Of a stretch of 64,000 bases of DNA, positions 44,540-51,864 are shown piece after piece. The first letter of the stretch is position 1, and the number at the start of each line of letters is the position of its first letter. Where the stretch lies: assembly GCF_042678485.1 (NCBI RefSeq), contig NZ_JBHTKR010000002.1, positions 124,001 to 188,000 on the forward strand, in the 5' to 3' direction. The position numbers were made by a program, and so were the translations under genes. Below the pieces are notes generated by a model. That model made no database searches and was not told where the DNA came from. It saw only the letters and a list, made by a program, of their open reading frames with translations. Source of the DNA: Seohaeicola saemankumensis (GTDB taxonomy: Bacteria > Pseudomonadota > Alphaproteobacteria > Rhodobacterales > Rhodobacteraceae).

Positions 44540-45101
44540 AATATTTCGCCGATTGCATATGGCGAATTATGGGGATCATTGTTCCAATGGGCGCCTTTCA
44601 AGTCATGGCAATGAAATATCTTAGCTCGCCTGCGTGACAACACCATGACCTATCGAGGTATTGGCACGCCCTGTGGTTCTCGGAGGGTCTGTTTTGTCCG
44701 CGTTGCTGACACCTAGTAGCCGAGCAATGCTGCGCGGCGTCGGCGACGGCCGCTTTTAGAACACTGCGCTGCTGCACCGGCAAGCTGCCCGAAAGCCCGG
44801 AATGGGCCGCTTTTGTCGGTGATTCATGCCAGCGGTCGGTTGGTTCCTAACGCTTACGCTGCATCTCTGAAGCTATGGGTGGAGTTGAGCAGCCGCACCC
44901 TTTCCTCTGACTTATTTGCAGGCCTGAAGCCACGACAAAGAATAAGTAGCTTGGGTTTCAATCGGGTAGCAAAAAAGTGTGGTTGTGGGAAATCAAAAGG
45001 AAAGAGTTGTGACAAAGTGGAATAACAAAAAAATAACAATTTTAGTACTCTAAGTTACCCGTTGAGCGGTTTTGAGACGAAACGCATAGACTTAAAGACT
45101 A
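44540..45101. other. Island spacer without a recognisable gene
   Basis: 562 bases, AT-rich toward the right end with runs of A near 45040. It holds no open frame with a family resemblance. It ends at the partial tRNA-Phe copy. The ORF at 44813-45025 was considered and left out. Confidence 0.4.
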
Positions 45102-45405
45102 ATTGAAAATCCTCGTGTCGGTGGTTCGATTCCGTCTACGGGAACCACTTTTCAAAGCAAAAACAGCGCATTAGCCATCACACAGTTTTCACTTTGTGCG
45201 TTAGAAACTCATCGCACAGTTTTGCCGTGCGTTGCTGGGTGGGTTTGCGGGCTGAAAAGCTATGTTGAACACAGTGTTTGGAATCGTTGTGTTGAACACA
45301 CTGTTCGCAACACACTCTTTACTCCACACTGTTTGTCACATGGTTCTACAATACAGTGTTTGGGAAGACGGTCGAAGACAGCGTTTTGGAGCCTGTGGTC
45401 GAAGT
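45102..45405. repeat. Partial tRNA-Phe plus AACAC/GTGTT module, copy 2
   Basis: Bases 45102-45134 repeat 37315-37347 of tRNA-Phe exactly (33 bp). After that the acceptor end has diverged (TCTACGGGAACCA). The 5' half of the tRNA is absent, so this is an attachment-type remnant, not a tRNA. A module homologous to copy 1 follows, with its 34-base core at 45267-45300, identical to that of copy 3. The stop of the GFA gene lies 21 bases past the module. Confidence 0.85.
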
Positions 45406-45425
45406 TATTAGAGAGCGCACTGCCG

Positions 45426-45872
45426 TTACTCTTGCATCAGCTCATCACTTCCGCCCGATCGACCGGGCATGTCCCGGTATTTAGGTAGGCCATCGTTCAT
45501 CCGAATGATCGCCTCGCCGTAGTTGATGTGTGTATTTGGCTGAAACGGGAAATCTCTGAACGCACCGACGAATATGTCTATCGCGCCTCGTTCTGTAAGA
45601 TGTGCCCCAATCGCGCACCCACAAACCTTGCAAGACATCCACTTGCTTGCCTCCGGTTTATCAAGCTTTGGAAACCGATTGATAAGGTCCTTGCCTTCTC
45701 TGAAGGTCACAGCAGTCTCCAGCCAAATCGTGTACCCGATCATGGGGGCCGCCGACCTTTGCCGACACGATGAGCAGTGGCAATACCCCTGCAGCAAAGG
45801 TTCTCCTTCGGCTTCAAGTTTAACTGCGCCGCAATAGCATTGAGCGTGGAAGATGGGAGCAGGTTCCGGCAT
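45426..45872 (-). CDS. GFA-family (glutathione-dependent formaldehyde-activating/CENP-V) protein
   Basis: 148 residues with the zinc cysteines of the GFA fold: AQCYCGAVKL, then CHCSSCRQR and KVCGCAIG. The frame is open further upstream to 45959, but those 29 residues are translated repeat DNA (NLLQNTVGKRC), so the ATG at 45872 with GAGGAAAGGC before it is the start. The gene is bracketed by module copy 2 at its 3' end and a partial module at its 5' end. It thus looks like a single-gene cassette. GFA proteins bind small thiols; the real substrate is unknown. Confidence 0.85.
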   Translation of the reverse strand: MPEPAPIFHAQCYCGAVKLEAEGEPLLQGYCHCSSCRQRSAAPMIGYTIWLETAVTFREGKDLINRFPKLDKPEASKWMSCKVCGCAIGAHLTERGAIDIFVGAFRDFPFQPNTHINYGEAIIRMNDGLPKYRDMPGRSGGSDELMQE

Positions 45873-45912
45873 GCCTTTCCTCAATTTGGCAGCGATATAG
45901 TCGACAATAGCG

Positions 45913-45996
45913 GTAACACACCGTTTGCCCACAGTGTTTTGCAAAAGGTTCTTCCCCACAGTGTTTTGGAACAGGTTTGAAGACGGCGGTTCTCCG
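45913..45996. repeat. Partial AACAC/GTGTT module (fourth copy)
   Basis: Contains AACACACCGTTTGCCCACAG, then CACAGTGTTTTGG, and the TTCTTCCCCACAGTGTTTT tail that lines up with the end of copy 1. The lead segment and tRNA part are missing. It lies upstream of the GFA gene, so that gene has repeats on both sides. A short GATTGAAAA at 46003 might be a tRNA trace but is too short to trust. Confidence 0.65.
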
Positions 45997-46125
45997 GCTC
46001 AGATTGAAAAAGATTATTCCAAATTCGTCGACATGTTTAATTCATGATGTAAGAAGGTGAGAAGCAGATTGCAGCTTCTGGATTTGTGGACAACATTCAA
46101 GAGCCACACATATTGGAGAAAATCT

Positions 46126-46602
46126 ATGAAAAACAAACAGATTATTGTCGCTGTTCTGCTTTGCCTTGTTGCTTCAAGCGCTTCTGCAGACTGTCCTGAA
46201 GGAAGTTGGGCTAGCAATCTTTATTCGGGACCAGGTGGAGGCCTATACGAGGGGCCTGGAGGAGGTATGTATGAAGGTCCAGGAGGGGGTTTGTATGAAG
46301 GCCCAGGGGGAGGCCTATACGCGGGGCCTGGCGGTGGTATGTATGAAGGCCCAGGGGGTGGGCTGTACCAAGGTCCAGGCGGTGGCTTGTATGCAGGGCC
46401 AGGAGGCGGGCTTTACGATGGGCCAGGAGGCGGGTTGTACAGAGGACCTGGTGGAGGTCTTTATCGTGGTCCGGGCGGCGGCCTCTATGAAGGACCTGAA
46501 GAGTATTGTAGCAACCGCCCCCCGCTACCCGCGTTTGCAATTATCCTCGAGAAGTTAGGATACTCTGAAGAAGCAGCACTGATCCGCACTCATCTCAGGT
46601 AG
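46126..46602 (+). CDS. Secreted protein with 11 tandem GPGGG[LM]Yx repeats
   Basis: 158 residues. A Sec signal peptide (MKNKQIIVAVLLCLVASSASA) is followed by a short DCPEGSWASNLYS link. Eleven 8-residue units of GPGGGLYx or GPGGGMYx follow (x = E, A, Q, D or R). The C-terminal part has the pattern CSNRPPLPAFAIILEKLGYS with charged ends. GGAG eight bases before the ATG at 46126 is the ribosome site. A cysteine precedes and another follows the repeats, so a disulfide could close them. I recall short GPGGGY-repeat proteins elsewhere but cannot name the family with certainty. It should form an extended or stacked glycine/tyrosine structure outside the cytoplasm. Confidence 0.8.
   Translation: MKNKQIIVAVLLCLVASSASADCPEGSWASNLYSGPGGGLYEGPGGGMYEGPGGGLYEGPGGGLYAGPGGGMYEGPGGGLYQGPGGGLYAGPGGGLYDGPGGGLYRGPGGGLYRGPGGGLYEGPEEYCSNRPPLPAFAIILEKLGYSEEAALIRTHLR
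46228..46491 (+). repeat. Eleven 24-bp coding tandem repeats
   Basis: The GPGGG[LM]Yx units are encoded by 24-bp imperfect direct repeats from 46228 to 46491. Synonymous positions differ between units (GGA/GGT/GGC, CCA/CCT/CCG), so the array is old and kept by selection on the peptide rather than being a recent slippage product. Confidence 0.85.
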
Positions 46603-46614
46603 AAACCTTGCTCG

Positions 46615-46870
46615 TTGGCACTCCTTGTGTTGTTGGTTCGGTCCCGACCTTAGCGGAACTTCCAATAGCTAAATCAATACAATAGAGATCGCGCAGTTTT
46701 CACTTCCTGCGTTGCACACTCGCCGCACAGTTTTTCGTGCGTTGCTGGGTGGGGTTGTGAGCTTAAAGACAGTTGTGAACACAGTGTTTGGAATCGTTGT
46801 GTTGAACACAGTGTTTGCAACACACTGTTTGCCTACAGTGTTTTGGAACACGGTCAACAACAGAGCTTGT
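46615..46870. repeat. Degenerate tRNA 3' end plus AACAC/GTGTT module, copy 3
   Basis: TTGGCACTCCTTGTGTTGTT followed by a GGTTCGGTCCCGACC stretch (46615-46650) resembles the 3' half of tRNA-Phe with many changes. The module follows, with its 34-base core at 46777-46810, identical to copy 2. It then runs into ACAGTGTTTTGGAACACGG. It lies between the convergent GPGGG gene and CoiA-like gene, 16 bases from the latter's stop. Confidence 0.7.
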
Positions 46871-46886
46871 CATGCCGTTGCCGTGT

Positions 46887-47741
46887 TCACCAAGCCACCC
46901 ACATCTTGGTCTCATCGGGGCCATCAAACTCCTGATCCCGGAACAGAGTCTCCATGGTGGCTTGATACTTAGCCACGGGCACCGCGTCGTAGATGTAGTG
47001 TATTGTGAAGTGGTCGCCCAATATCCTGCCGCACTTCGGGCATCCGCAGCTTAGGTAGCTTTCTTCCATCGTCCGCGAGTAGCGTTCCTTGACGTGTTCC
47101 CAACCGCCAAGATCATCTAGACCCTTGAGAAGCTTTTCTTTGGCAACGGGATAGCGACCTATCTTAGAGAGACTTATTCCAAGCTTCAGGGCCATTGGGT
47201 CGGAGTACTTGGGGTTGCCAATCGTGATCCCAAGCATCGGGATCATTTTGTAAACTCCATCGCATTCCCGATGCCAACATTCCGCCTCCGCCTGCAGGAC
47301 ATAAACGTTGATTGGGTCGCTTGACGAAAATCCAAACTTTATGCTGCCATTGAGTGCCGCTTTGACAAAGTCGGCAGCGGGCAGTGTCTGACCAGGATAC
47401 CCCTCAAGAAACACTTCGTATCTACCTTCGGCTGTCTCGTGGACGCGGCCCTCCATGACCTGGGCTGATGGCCTTAGTTTATTCGTACGGTGCATCCACA
47501 CAACCTCGACGCCTGAGGCGGCATAGACGTCCTGACGCCTAATGTACGCTTCGTGAGATTGGGGCGACCATTGGACTTCCACAGCAACACGTCGACCGTC
47601 ACGCTCGAGCAATACATCTGCGATCCAGCGCTTACCGGTTAGTGTCGTTTCAGAGGCTTCCAGAGTTGCGGTCCATCCTTCAGACTCTCCGACGGCAGCA
47701 ACCAGTTGCTTCAGCTCAAGGTGTTGTTTGGTTTCAGCCAT
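46887..47741 (-). CDS. CoiA-like nuclease (PD-(D/E)xK type) with C-terminal zinc ribbon
   Basis: 284 residues. The N-terminal half resembles competence protein CoiA nucleases: D42 in RWIADVLLERDG, and the VEVQWSPQSHEAYIRRQDVY segment with E55 and Q57, a D...ExQ version of the PD-(D/E)xK active site. Near residue 232 CGCPKCG suggests a zinc-binding knuckle, perhaps for DNA binding. It is the third gene of the minus-strand operon with a GIY-YIG and a DUF559 gene (34-base gaps each). In competence, CoiA acts on incoming DNA; here no competence operon is present, so another DNA-processing or defence role is likelier. Confidence 0.8.
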   Translation of the reverse strand: MAETKQHLELKQLVAAVGESEGWTATLEASETTLTGKRWIADVLLERDGRRVAVEVQWSPQSHEAYIRRQDVYAASGVEVVWMHRTNKLRPSAQVMEGRVHETAEGRYEVFLEGYPGQTLPAADFVKAALNGSIKFGFSSSDPINVYVLQAEAECWHRECDGVYKMIPMLGITIGNPKYSDPMALKLGISLSKIGRYPVAKEKLLKGLDDLGGWEHVKERYSRTMEESYLSCGCPKCGRILGDHFTIHYIYDAVPVAKYQATMETLFRDQEFDGPDETKMWVAW

Positions 47742-47775
47742 GATCCTGGATCGGTTTCCTCAATTCGAAAGGATG

Positions 47776-48417
47776 CTAGCCTGTGGTAGCAATGTTCGTT
47801 CTTCCGGTTGCGTCCGATGGTCTGCGGCGGGTCTGCCCGGTTTGATTTATGACGGGAAGTTCTCTTGCTCGCGCATTTGCATCGATCCGTAGGCGCTTCA
47901 AAGTGGAACTAAAGGCATGGTGTTGGTTGCCCTGAATATTCAGCGGCAGAGAAAGCCGTTGAAAGACCTCTTCCTCAATCAACCAAGGTTCTGGATTCTC
48001 GACACAAGTTACAAAGGCGTTCTGCTCCATCCATCGATCCAACCATTGTTCGCCTAAGTGCGTAAGCGTCATGCGCTTGCCGTTGCCGACCCTACGGAGA
48101 GGGAACCCACTTTGCTCTGCAAGTAGCACGCCCAGGGTCTGGCGAAGTGTCGAACCGTAAGCGTCAGATGTGTAATGCTGCCGTATCCGCTTGCGGAGGT
48201 TAGACCTGCTTGGCGCGCGAAAGGGCGAAATTCCAACGTATAGCAAGACGAGGTCATCCAATGTCGTGCAGTCTTGGGTCGGCACGATGTCTGGGGCGTT
48301 ACGAAAGAACCAAGCGTACAAGCCATTAGCCGCTGGTACTTGCGGGGGGCTGCTCAAAGCATCAGTTCGACTTAGTAAGCAATCAGGGGAAACCAGTTTC
48401 TTCAAAATGTGCTGCAT
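47776..48417 (-). CDS. GIY-YIG nuclease-superfamily protein
   Basis: 213 residues. The GIY-YIG core is NGLYAWFF (residues 31-38), LLYVGIS (58-64), the arginine-rich helix NLRKRIRQHY (73-82) and the PLNIQGN end with a nearby glutamate (WLIEEEVFQ). These supply the usual Gly-Tyr, Tyr-Gly, Arg and Glu residues of a one-metal DNA nuclease. The protein is small and stands alone, not fused to UvrC or a homing domain. It is the middle gene of the three-nuclease operon. Partner or target unknown. Confidence 0.82.
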   Translation of the reverse strand: MQHILKKLVSPDCLLSRTDALSSPPQVPAANGLYAWFFRNAPDIVPTQDCTTLDDLVLLYVGISPFRAPSRSNLRKRIRQHYTSDAYGSTLRQTLGVLLAEQSGFPLRRVGNGKRMTLTHLGEQWLDRWMEQNAFVTCVENPEPWLIEEEVFQRLSLPLNIQGNQHHAFSSTLKRLRIDANARARELPVINQTGQTRRRPSDATGRTNIATTG

Positions 48418-48451
48418 TGATCGTTCCGAGACGGTATTGCTGTTGTGTCAA

Positions 48452-49024
48452 TCATTCAGGCAGTTTCTGGCCATAGTAGGGCTTACCGATAATTTGGTTC
48501 TCTCTTTGTAGCGCTGAGCGCCAAGCCTCACGCAGTTTGACCGTCAAGCGCTGCTTGTTTCCCGCCACCTCGGAGTTCGTGAGCCGCAGGACTGTAATAT
48601 CAAATCGCTTCGCATCAGCATCCTTCATCTTGTCCTTGTTCTTTTGGATGCCTGTAAGGTGAATAGAGCCATCGATTTCGACGGCCAGGCGTATGTCGGG
48701 AAAGAAGAAGTCGACTATCCATTTTCCACTGATGACATGCTCCCTAACGAACTTCCTGCGCAGGGCACCTCCGTTCAACTCATTTAGAAACCTCTGAAAT
48801 TCCGCCTCTGCCGGCGTAGGGTTCGCTCTGCGATAGTCTGCGTATTTTTCGATGTGGCTGCGTTGAAAAACATGCTCTTGGTAGCTGCGTTCGCCAATCA
48901 CGGATGCACGGCGACCAGTTTGCGTTGCCGGAAGCTTTTTGACCTTCTTTGTGCCCTTGGAGTACGTCTGCTTTCCCTCGCGACGAGCGAACCATGCATC
49001 CCAATCGGCTTTGCTTCGCGGCAT
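48452..49024 (-). CDS. DUF559-family (Vsr-like) endonuclease
   Basis: 190 residues. The C-terminal part is a DUF559 endonuclease-like domain related to Vsr: NPTPAEAEFQRFLNELNGG, then IVDFFFPDIRLAVEIDGSIH carrying D105, E116 and D118, and RFDITVLRLTNSEV. The first 60 residues are basic and unrelated. It opens the minus-strand operon that continues with GIY-YIG and CoiA-like genes. No restriction methylase is encoded nearby, so it is not part of a classic restriction-modification system. Confidence 0.82.
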   Translation of the reverse strand: MPRSKADWDAWFARREGKQTYSKGTKKVKKLPATQTGRRASVIGERSYQEHVFQRSHIEKYADYRRANPTPAEAEFQRFLNELNGGALRRKFVREHVISGKWIVDFFFPDIRLAVEIDGSIHLTGIQKNKDKMKDADAKRFDITVLRLTNSEVAGNKQRLTVKLREAWRSALQRENQIIGKPYYGQKLPE

Positions 49025-49151
49025 AGACAGCTACCCTGTTTCTTTGAAAGTACTATAGTTAGGGCATCGTGAGGTGCCAACTGCTCCGGGTTATGCAGGA
49101 AGCTGCACATTGAGCTACAAAGACCGTGGCTGCTGCTATCCCTCTCAAAGT

Positions 49152-49400
49152 CTAAAAAATCCTTTCTATCTGGCTGACATTGCCAACATACGAACTTAGT
49201 GTGTGATCCGATGCGGCGACAAAGCCGGCTGTGCCACGCCCCAACGCCGCGCCAACCTCGGCCAGCATCGCCATCTGTTCGGTCCCGGTCAGGTCATCCC
49301 AGGCCGACACATGTCGCGGGGCGGGGATCAGTCCGGCCTCACGTTGCATGCAGATCGGGCAGGTGGGGCGCGGGTCTGTCACACTCGTCCAAATCGTCAA
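49152..49400 (-). pseudogene. Truncated gene at the right border of the island
   Basis: An 82-residue frame from a TTG. The first ~65 residues are GC-rich and host-like (a CPIC pair, then LIPAPRHVSAWDDLTGTEQ, faintly recalling HIT-family proteins). After GRGTAGFVAA the text changes to AT-rich island sequence. I read this as a host gene cut at about 49200 by the island. It overlaps by 4 bases the small frame at 49397-49543 (TTGA). The resemblance to HIT proteins is weak. Confidence 0.4.
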
Positions 49401-49543
49401 GGGCTACGCGCACCATTGGTAAGGATTGCCGCGATCATGTCCAGGTGCTGTTGCAACTCCGGCGTGTCTGCCGCGTATGGATGGTGCCCCGGCTGTCCGC
49501 GATGCCGGTGCATGATTTGAACCCGCAGATCCCCGGTGGGCAT
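49397..49543 (-). CDS. Small hypothetical frame upstream of the truncated gene
   Basis: 48 residues (MPTGDLRVQIMHRHRGQPGH...), GC-rich with host-like codon use and a histidine-rich centre. Its stop overlaps the TTG of the truncated frame downstream as TTGA. It could be a real small gene or a frameshifted front end of the broken gene. No ribosome site is clear. Confidence 0.35.
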   Translation of the reverse strand: MPTGDLRVQIMHRHRGQPGHHPYAADTPELQQHLDMIAAILTNGARSP

Positions 49544-49596
49544 TCGGCGCGTGGCGGGCAACCCGCGCTTGACAGCGGCAAACGCGTGGTAAAGTA

Positions 49597-49618
49597 TTCT
49601 ACCTATCGTTAGGTAGAA
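49597..49618 (+). promoter_or_regulatory. Palindromic operator upstream of the TetR gene
   Basis: Perfect inverted repeat TTCTACCTA-N4-TAGGTAGAA, 16 bases before the tetR ATG. A TTGACA at 49569-49574 is a plausible -35 box. The placement means the TetR-type protein probably represses its own operon here. Confidence 0.75.
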
Positions 49619-49633
49619 AAGAGTTTACTCCCA

Positions 49634-50269
49634 ATGTCAGCCCTACGTCCATCGGTACAGAGCCCGGCGACCCCTTCGAAAAAAGCCGCGAACCAGGCCG
49701 CGCGGCCCGATCAGATCATGGATATCGCGGCGCGGCAGTTTCGCGCGCGTGGCTATGCGGCCGTTTCCCTGCGCGACATCGCGCATGAGGCCGGGATGCG
49801 GACGCCCAGCCTTTACTATCATTTTCCCTCAAAGGACGATCTGGTCATCGCCGTCATGAATCGCGGGATTGTCGTGGTGCGGGACGCCGTGACAGCCGCG
49901 CTGGCGGCCCTGCCAGCCGATGCCGGGCCATCCGCACGACTGGATGCCGCCATCCGCGCCCATCTGCGCGCGCTGCACGCGCTGAGCGATTACACTTCGG
50001 CGAATGTGCGTATCTTCGGCCAATTGCCCGAGGCCCTGCGCCGCGCCAACCTGCCTGAACGGCGCGCCTATCAGGCGATATGGACCGATCTTCTGGCCAC
50101 AACCTGCGGCGGTGATCCCGATGTGCTGGCGATGCGCGTGCCTTTGGTGATCGGGGCGCTGAATGCCACGCTGGAATGGTTCGACCCGGCGCGGGGCGAT
50201 CTTGATGCTTTGGCCGATCAACTGGGCGCTGTCCTTTTGGCCGGGCTGACCGCACAGGGGGGCAGATGA
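49634..50269 (+). CDS. TetR-family transcriptional regulator
   Basis: 211 residues. The N-terminal helix-turn-helix is AVSLRDIAHEAGMRTPSLYYHFPSKDDLV (given here as the segment near residues 40-70), and the C-terminal ligand domain is alanine-rich. It is the first gene of the acyl-CoA carboxylase operon and is overlapped by the next gene by 4 bases. It probably senses an acyl-CoA intermediate of that pathway and releases the operator at 49597. Confidence 0.9.
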   Translation: MSALRPSVQSPATPSKKAANQAARPDQIMDIAARQFRARGYAAVSLRDIAHEAGMRTPSLYYHFPSKDDLVIAVMNRGIVVVRDAVTAALAALPADAGPSARLDAAIRAHLRALHALSDYTSANVRIFGQLPEALRRANLPERRAYQAIWTDLLATTCGGDPDVLAMRVPLVIGALNATLEWFDPARGDLDALADQLGAVLLAGLTAQGGR

Positions 50270-51861
50270 TGTTTCAGACAGCGATCCGGCCCGACAGTGA
50301 CGATTTTGCTGCCAACAGCGCCGCCTATCAGGCGCTGACCCAGGAATTGCGCACCCGTCTGGCGCGGGTCACGCAAGGTGGCAGCCCCGCGCATGTGGCG
50401 CGTCACCTGTCGCGTGGAAAGCTGCTGGTGCGCGACCGGATCGACAGGCTTTGCGATCCGGGGACGGCCTTTCTGGAACTGTCCAGCCTGGCGGCCTGGG
50501 GGCAATATGACAATGAGGTGCCCGGCGCGGGAATCGTCACCGGCATCGGTATCGTGCAGGGCCGACCCGTCGCCATCATCGCAAATGATGCGACCGTCAA
50601 GGGCGGCAGCTTTTTCCACGAGACGGTCAAGAAACACGCGCGCGCCCAGGAAATCGCGGCCAATCTGCGGCTGCCTTGCCTCTATCTGGTCGATTGTGGC
50701 GGCGCCTATCTGCCGGAACAGGATCGTGTTTTTCCCGACCGCGACCACTTTGGCAATGCCTTCTGGCGGCAGTGCCGGATGTCTGCCTCGGGTCTGGCGC
50801 AGATCGCGCTGGTCTTCGGCGGCTGCACGGCCGGGGGCGCCTATATCCCCGCCCTGGCCGATCAGGTGATCATGGTCGAGGGCAACGCCCGCATCCATCT
50901 GGGTGGGCCGTCCATCGTCAAGGTCGCCATCAACGAGGATGTGGATGGCGAAACCCTAGGGGGCGCGGCCATGCACACGACCGTGTCGGGCGTCTCCGAT
51001 CACCGCGTCCAGACCGAACCCGAGGGGCTGGACCTGCTGCGCCGCCTGGTGGCCGATCTGCCCCATCCGCGCGCGCATTGGCAGCCGCCGCGCCCACCCG
51101 TGCCACCTGCGCTGGACGCGGCCGAAATCCCGGGCATCGTCAGCGCCGATCCCAAACGCCCCTATGACGCGCGCGAGATCATGGCCAGGCTGGCGGATGC
51201 CAGCGATCTGTCCGAATTCAAACCCGAATGGGGCGCCAGCGCCGTCTGTGTCTTTGCGCGCATCCATGGCTGTCCGGTGGGTATCATCGGCAACAATGGC
51301 GCGCTTGTGTCGGACGCCGCGCTGAAGGCGGCGCAATTCATCCAGATCTGCGACCAGCGGCGCATCCCGCTGCTGTTTTTGCACAATATCACCGGCTTCA
51401 TGGTCGGCACCGAGGCCGAGCGCGGCGGCATCGCCAAGGATAGCGCCAAGATGGTCTATGCCATGGCCAATGCCCGCGTGCCCAAGCTGTCGCTGATCGT
51501 CGGCGGATCCTATGGCGCGGGCAACTACGGCATGTGCGGGCGCGGCTTCCGGCCTGATTTCCTGTTCGCCTGGCCCTCGGCAAAGCTGGCCACCATGTCG
51601 GCCGATATTGCCGCCAACGTGATGCTGGAACTGCGCCGCGGCAACCTGCGCCAGCCGCCCACCCAGGACGAACTGGACGTGATCGAGGCGCAGGTGCGGG
51701 CCCAGTACGGCGAACAGAGCGATCCCTATTACGCGACCTCGCGGTTGTGGGATGACGGGATCATCGAACCCGAACAGTCGCGCGATGTGCTTGGCCTGTG
51801 CCTGTCGCTCCTGGCCTCAAAGCCGGATGACGCGCATTTCGCCCCGGTCTACAGGATGTGA
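50266..51861 (+). CDS. Acyl-CoA carboxylase, carboxyltransferase (beta) subunit
   Basis: 531 residues, the biotin-dependent carboxyltransferase of the methylcrotonyl-CoA/geranyl-CoA carboxylase type. Segments FGGCTAGGAYIPALADQVIM and GGSYGAGNYGMCGRGFRPDF form the acyl-CoA and biotin pockets. With the biotin carboxylase at 52656 it forms a holoenzyme for leucine catabolism (MccB/LiuB) or acyclic terpenes (AtuC). I cannot decide which from the residues visible. The start ATG overlaps the TetR stop by 4 bases. Confidence 0.92.
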   Translation: MMFQTAIRPDSDDFAANSAAYQALTQELRTRLARVTQGGSPAHVARHLSRGKLLVRDRIDRLCDPGTAFLELSSLAAWGQYDNEVPGAGIVTGIGIVQGRPVAIIANDATVKGGSFFHETVKKHARAQEIAANLRLPCLYLVDCGGAYLPEQDRVFPDRDHFGNAFWRQCRMSASGLAQIALVFGGCTAGGAYIPALADQVIMVEGNARIHLGGPSIVKVAINEDVDGETLGGAAMHTTVSGVSDHRVQTEPEGLDLLRRLVADLPHPRAHWQPPRPPVPPALDAAEIPGIVSADPKRPYDAREIMARLADASDLSEFKPEWGASAVCVFARIHGCPVGIIGNNGALVSDAALKAAQFIQICDQRRIPLLFLHNITGFMVGTEAERGGIAKDSAKMVYAMANARVPKLSLIVGGSYGAGNYGMCGRGFRPDFLFAWPSAKLATMSADIAANVMLELRRGNLRQPPTQDELDVIEAQVRAQYGEQSDPYYATSRLWDDGIIEPEQSRDVLGLCLSLLASKPDDAHFAPVYRM

Positions 51862-51864
51862 GCC

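Noticed and set aside
44813..45025. 70-residue frame ending in a CGCGKSKGKSC segment
   Set aside because: The basic, Cys-containing end is tempting as a small regulator, but there is no ribosome site and the first half looks random.
45102..45146. Second tRNA-Phe gene
   Set aside because: Only the 3' half is present, and the acceptor end no longer pairs with anything; it is an attachment remnant.
45222..45488. Short frames across the three modules (also 37414-37632 and 46712-46972)
   Set aside because: They exist in each copy because the repeat happens to be open (NTVFGIVV-type text). There is no ribosome site, and the changes between copies do not spare the protein frame.
46003..46011. GATTGAAAA as a further attachment-core trace
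   Set aside because: Nine bases in AT-rich DNA are expected by chance, and the sequence after it does not continue to match the tRNA.
46228..46491. CRISPR array or minisatellite
   Set aside because: The 24-bp units are directly adjacent, have no spacers and keep a protein frame; they are coding repeats.
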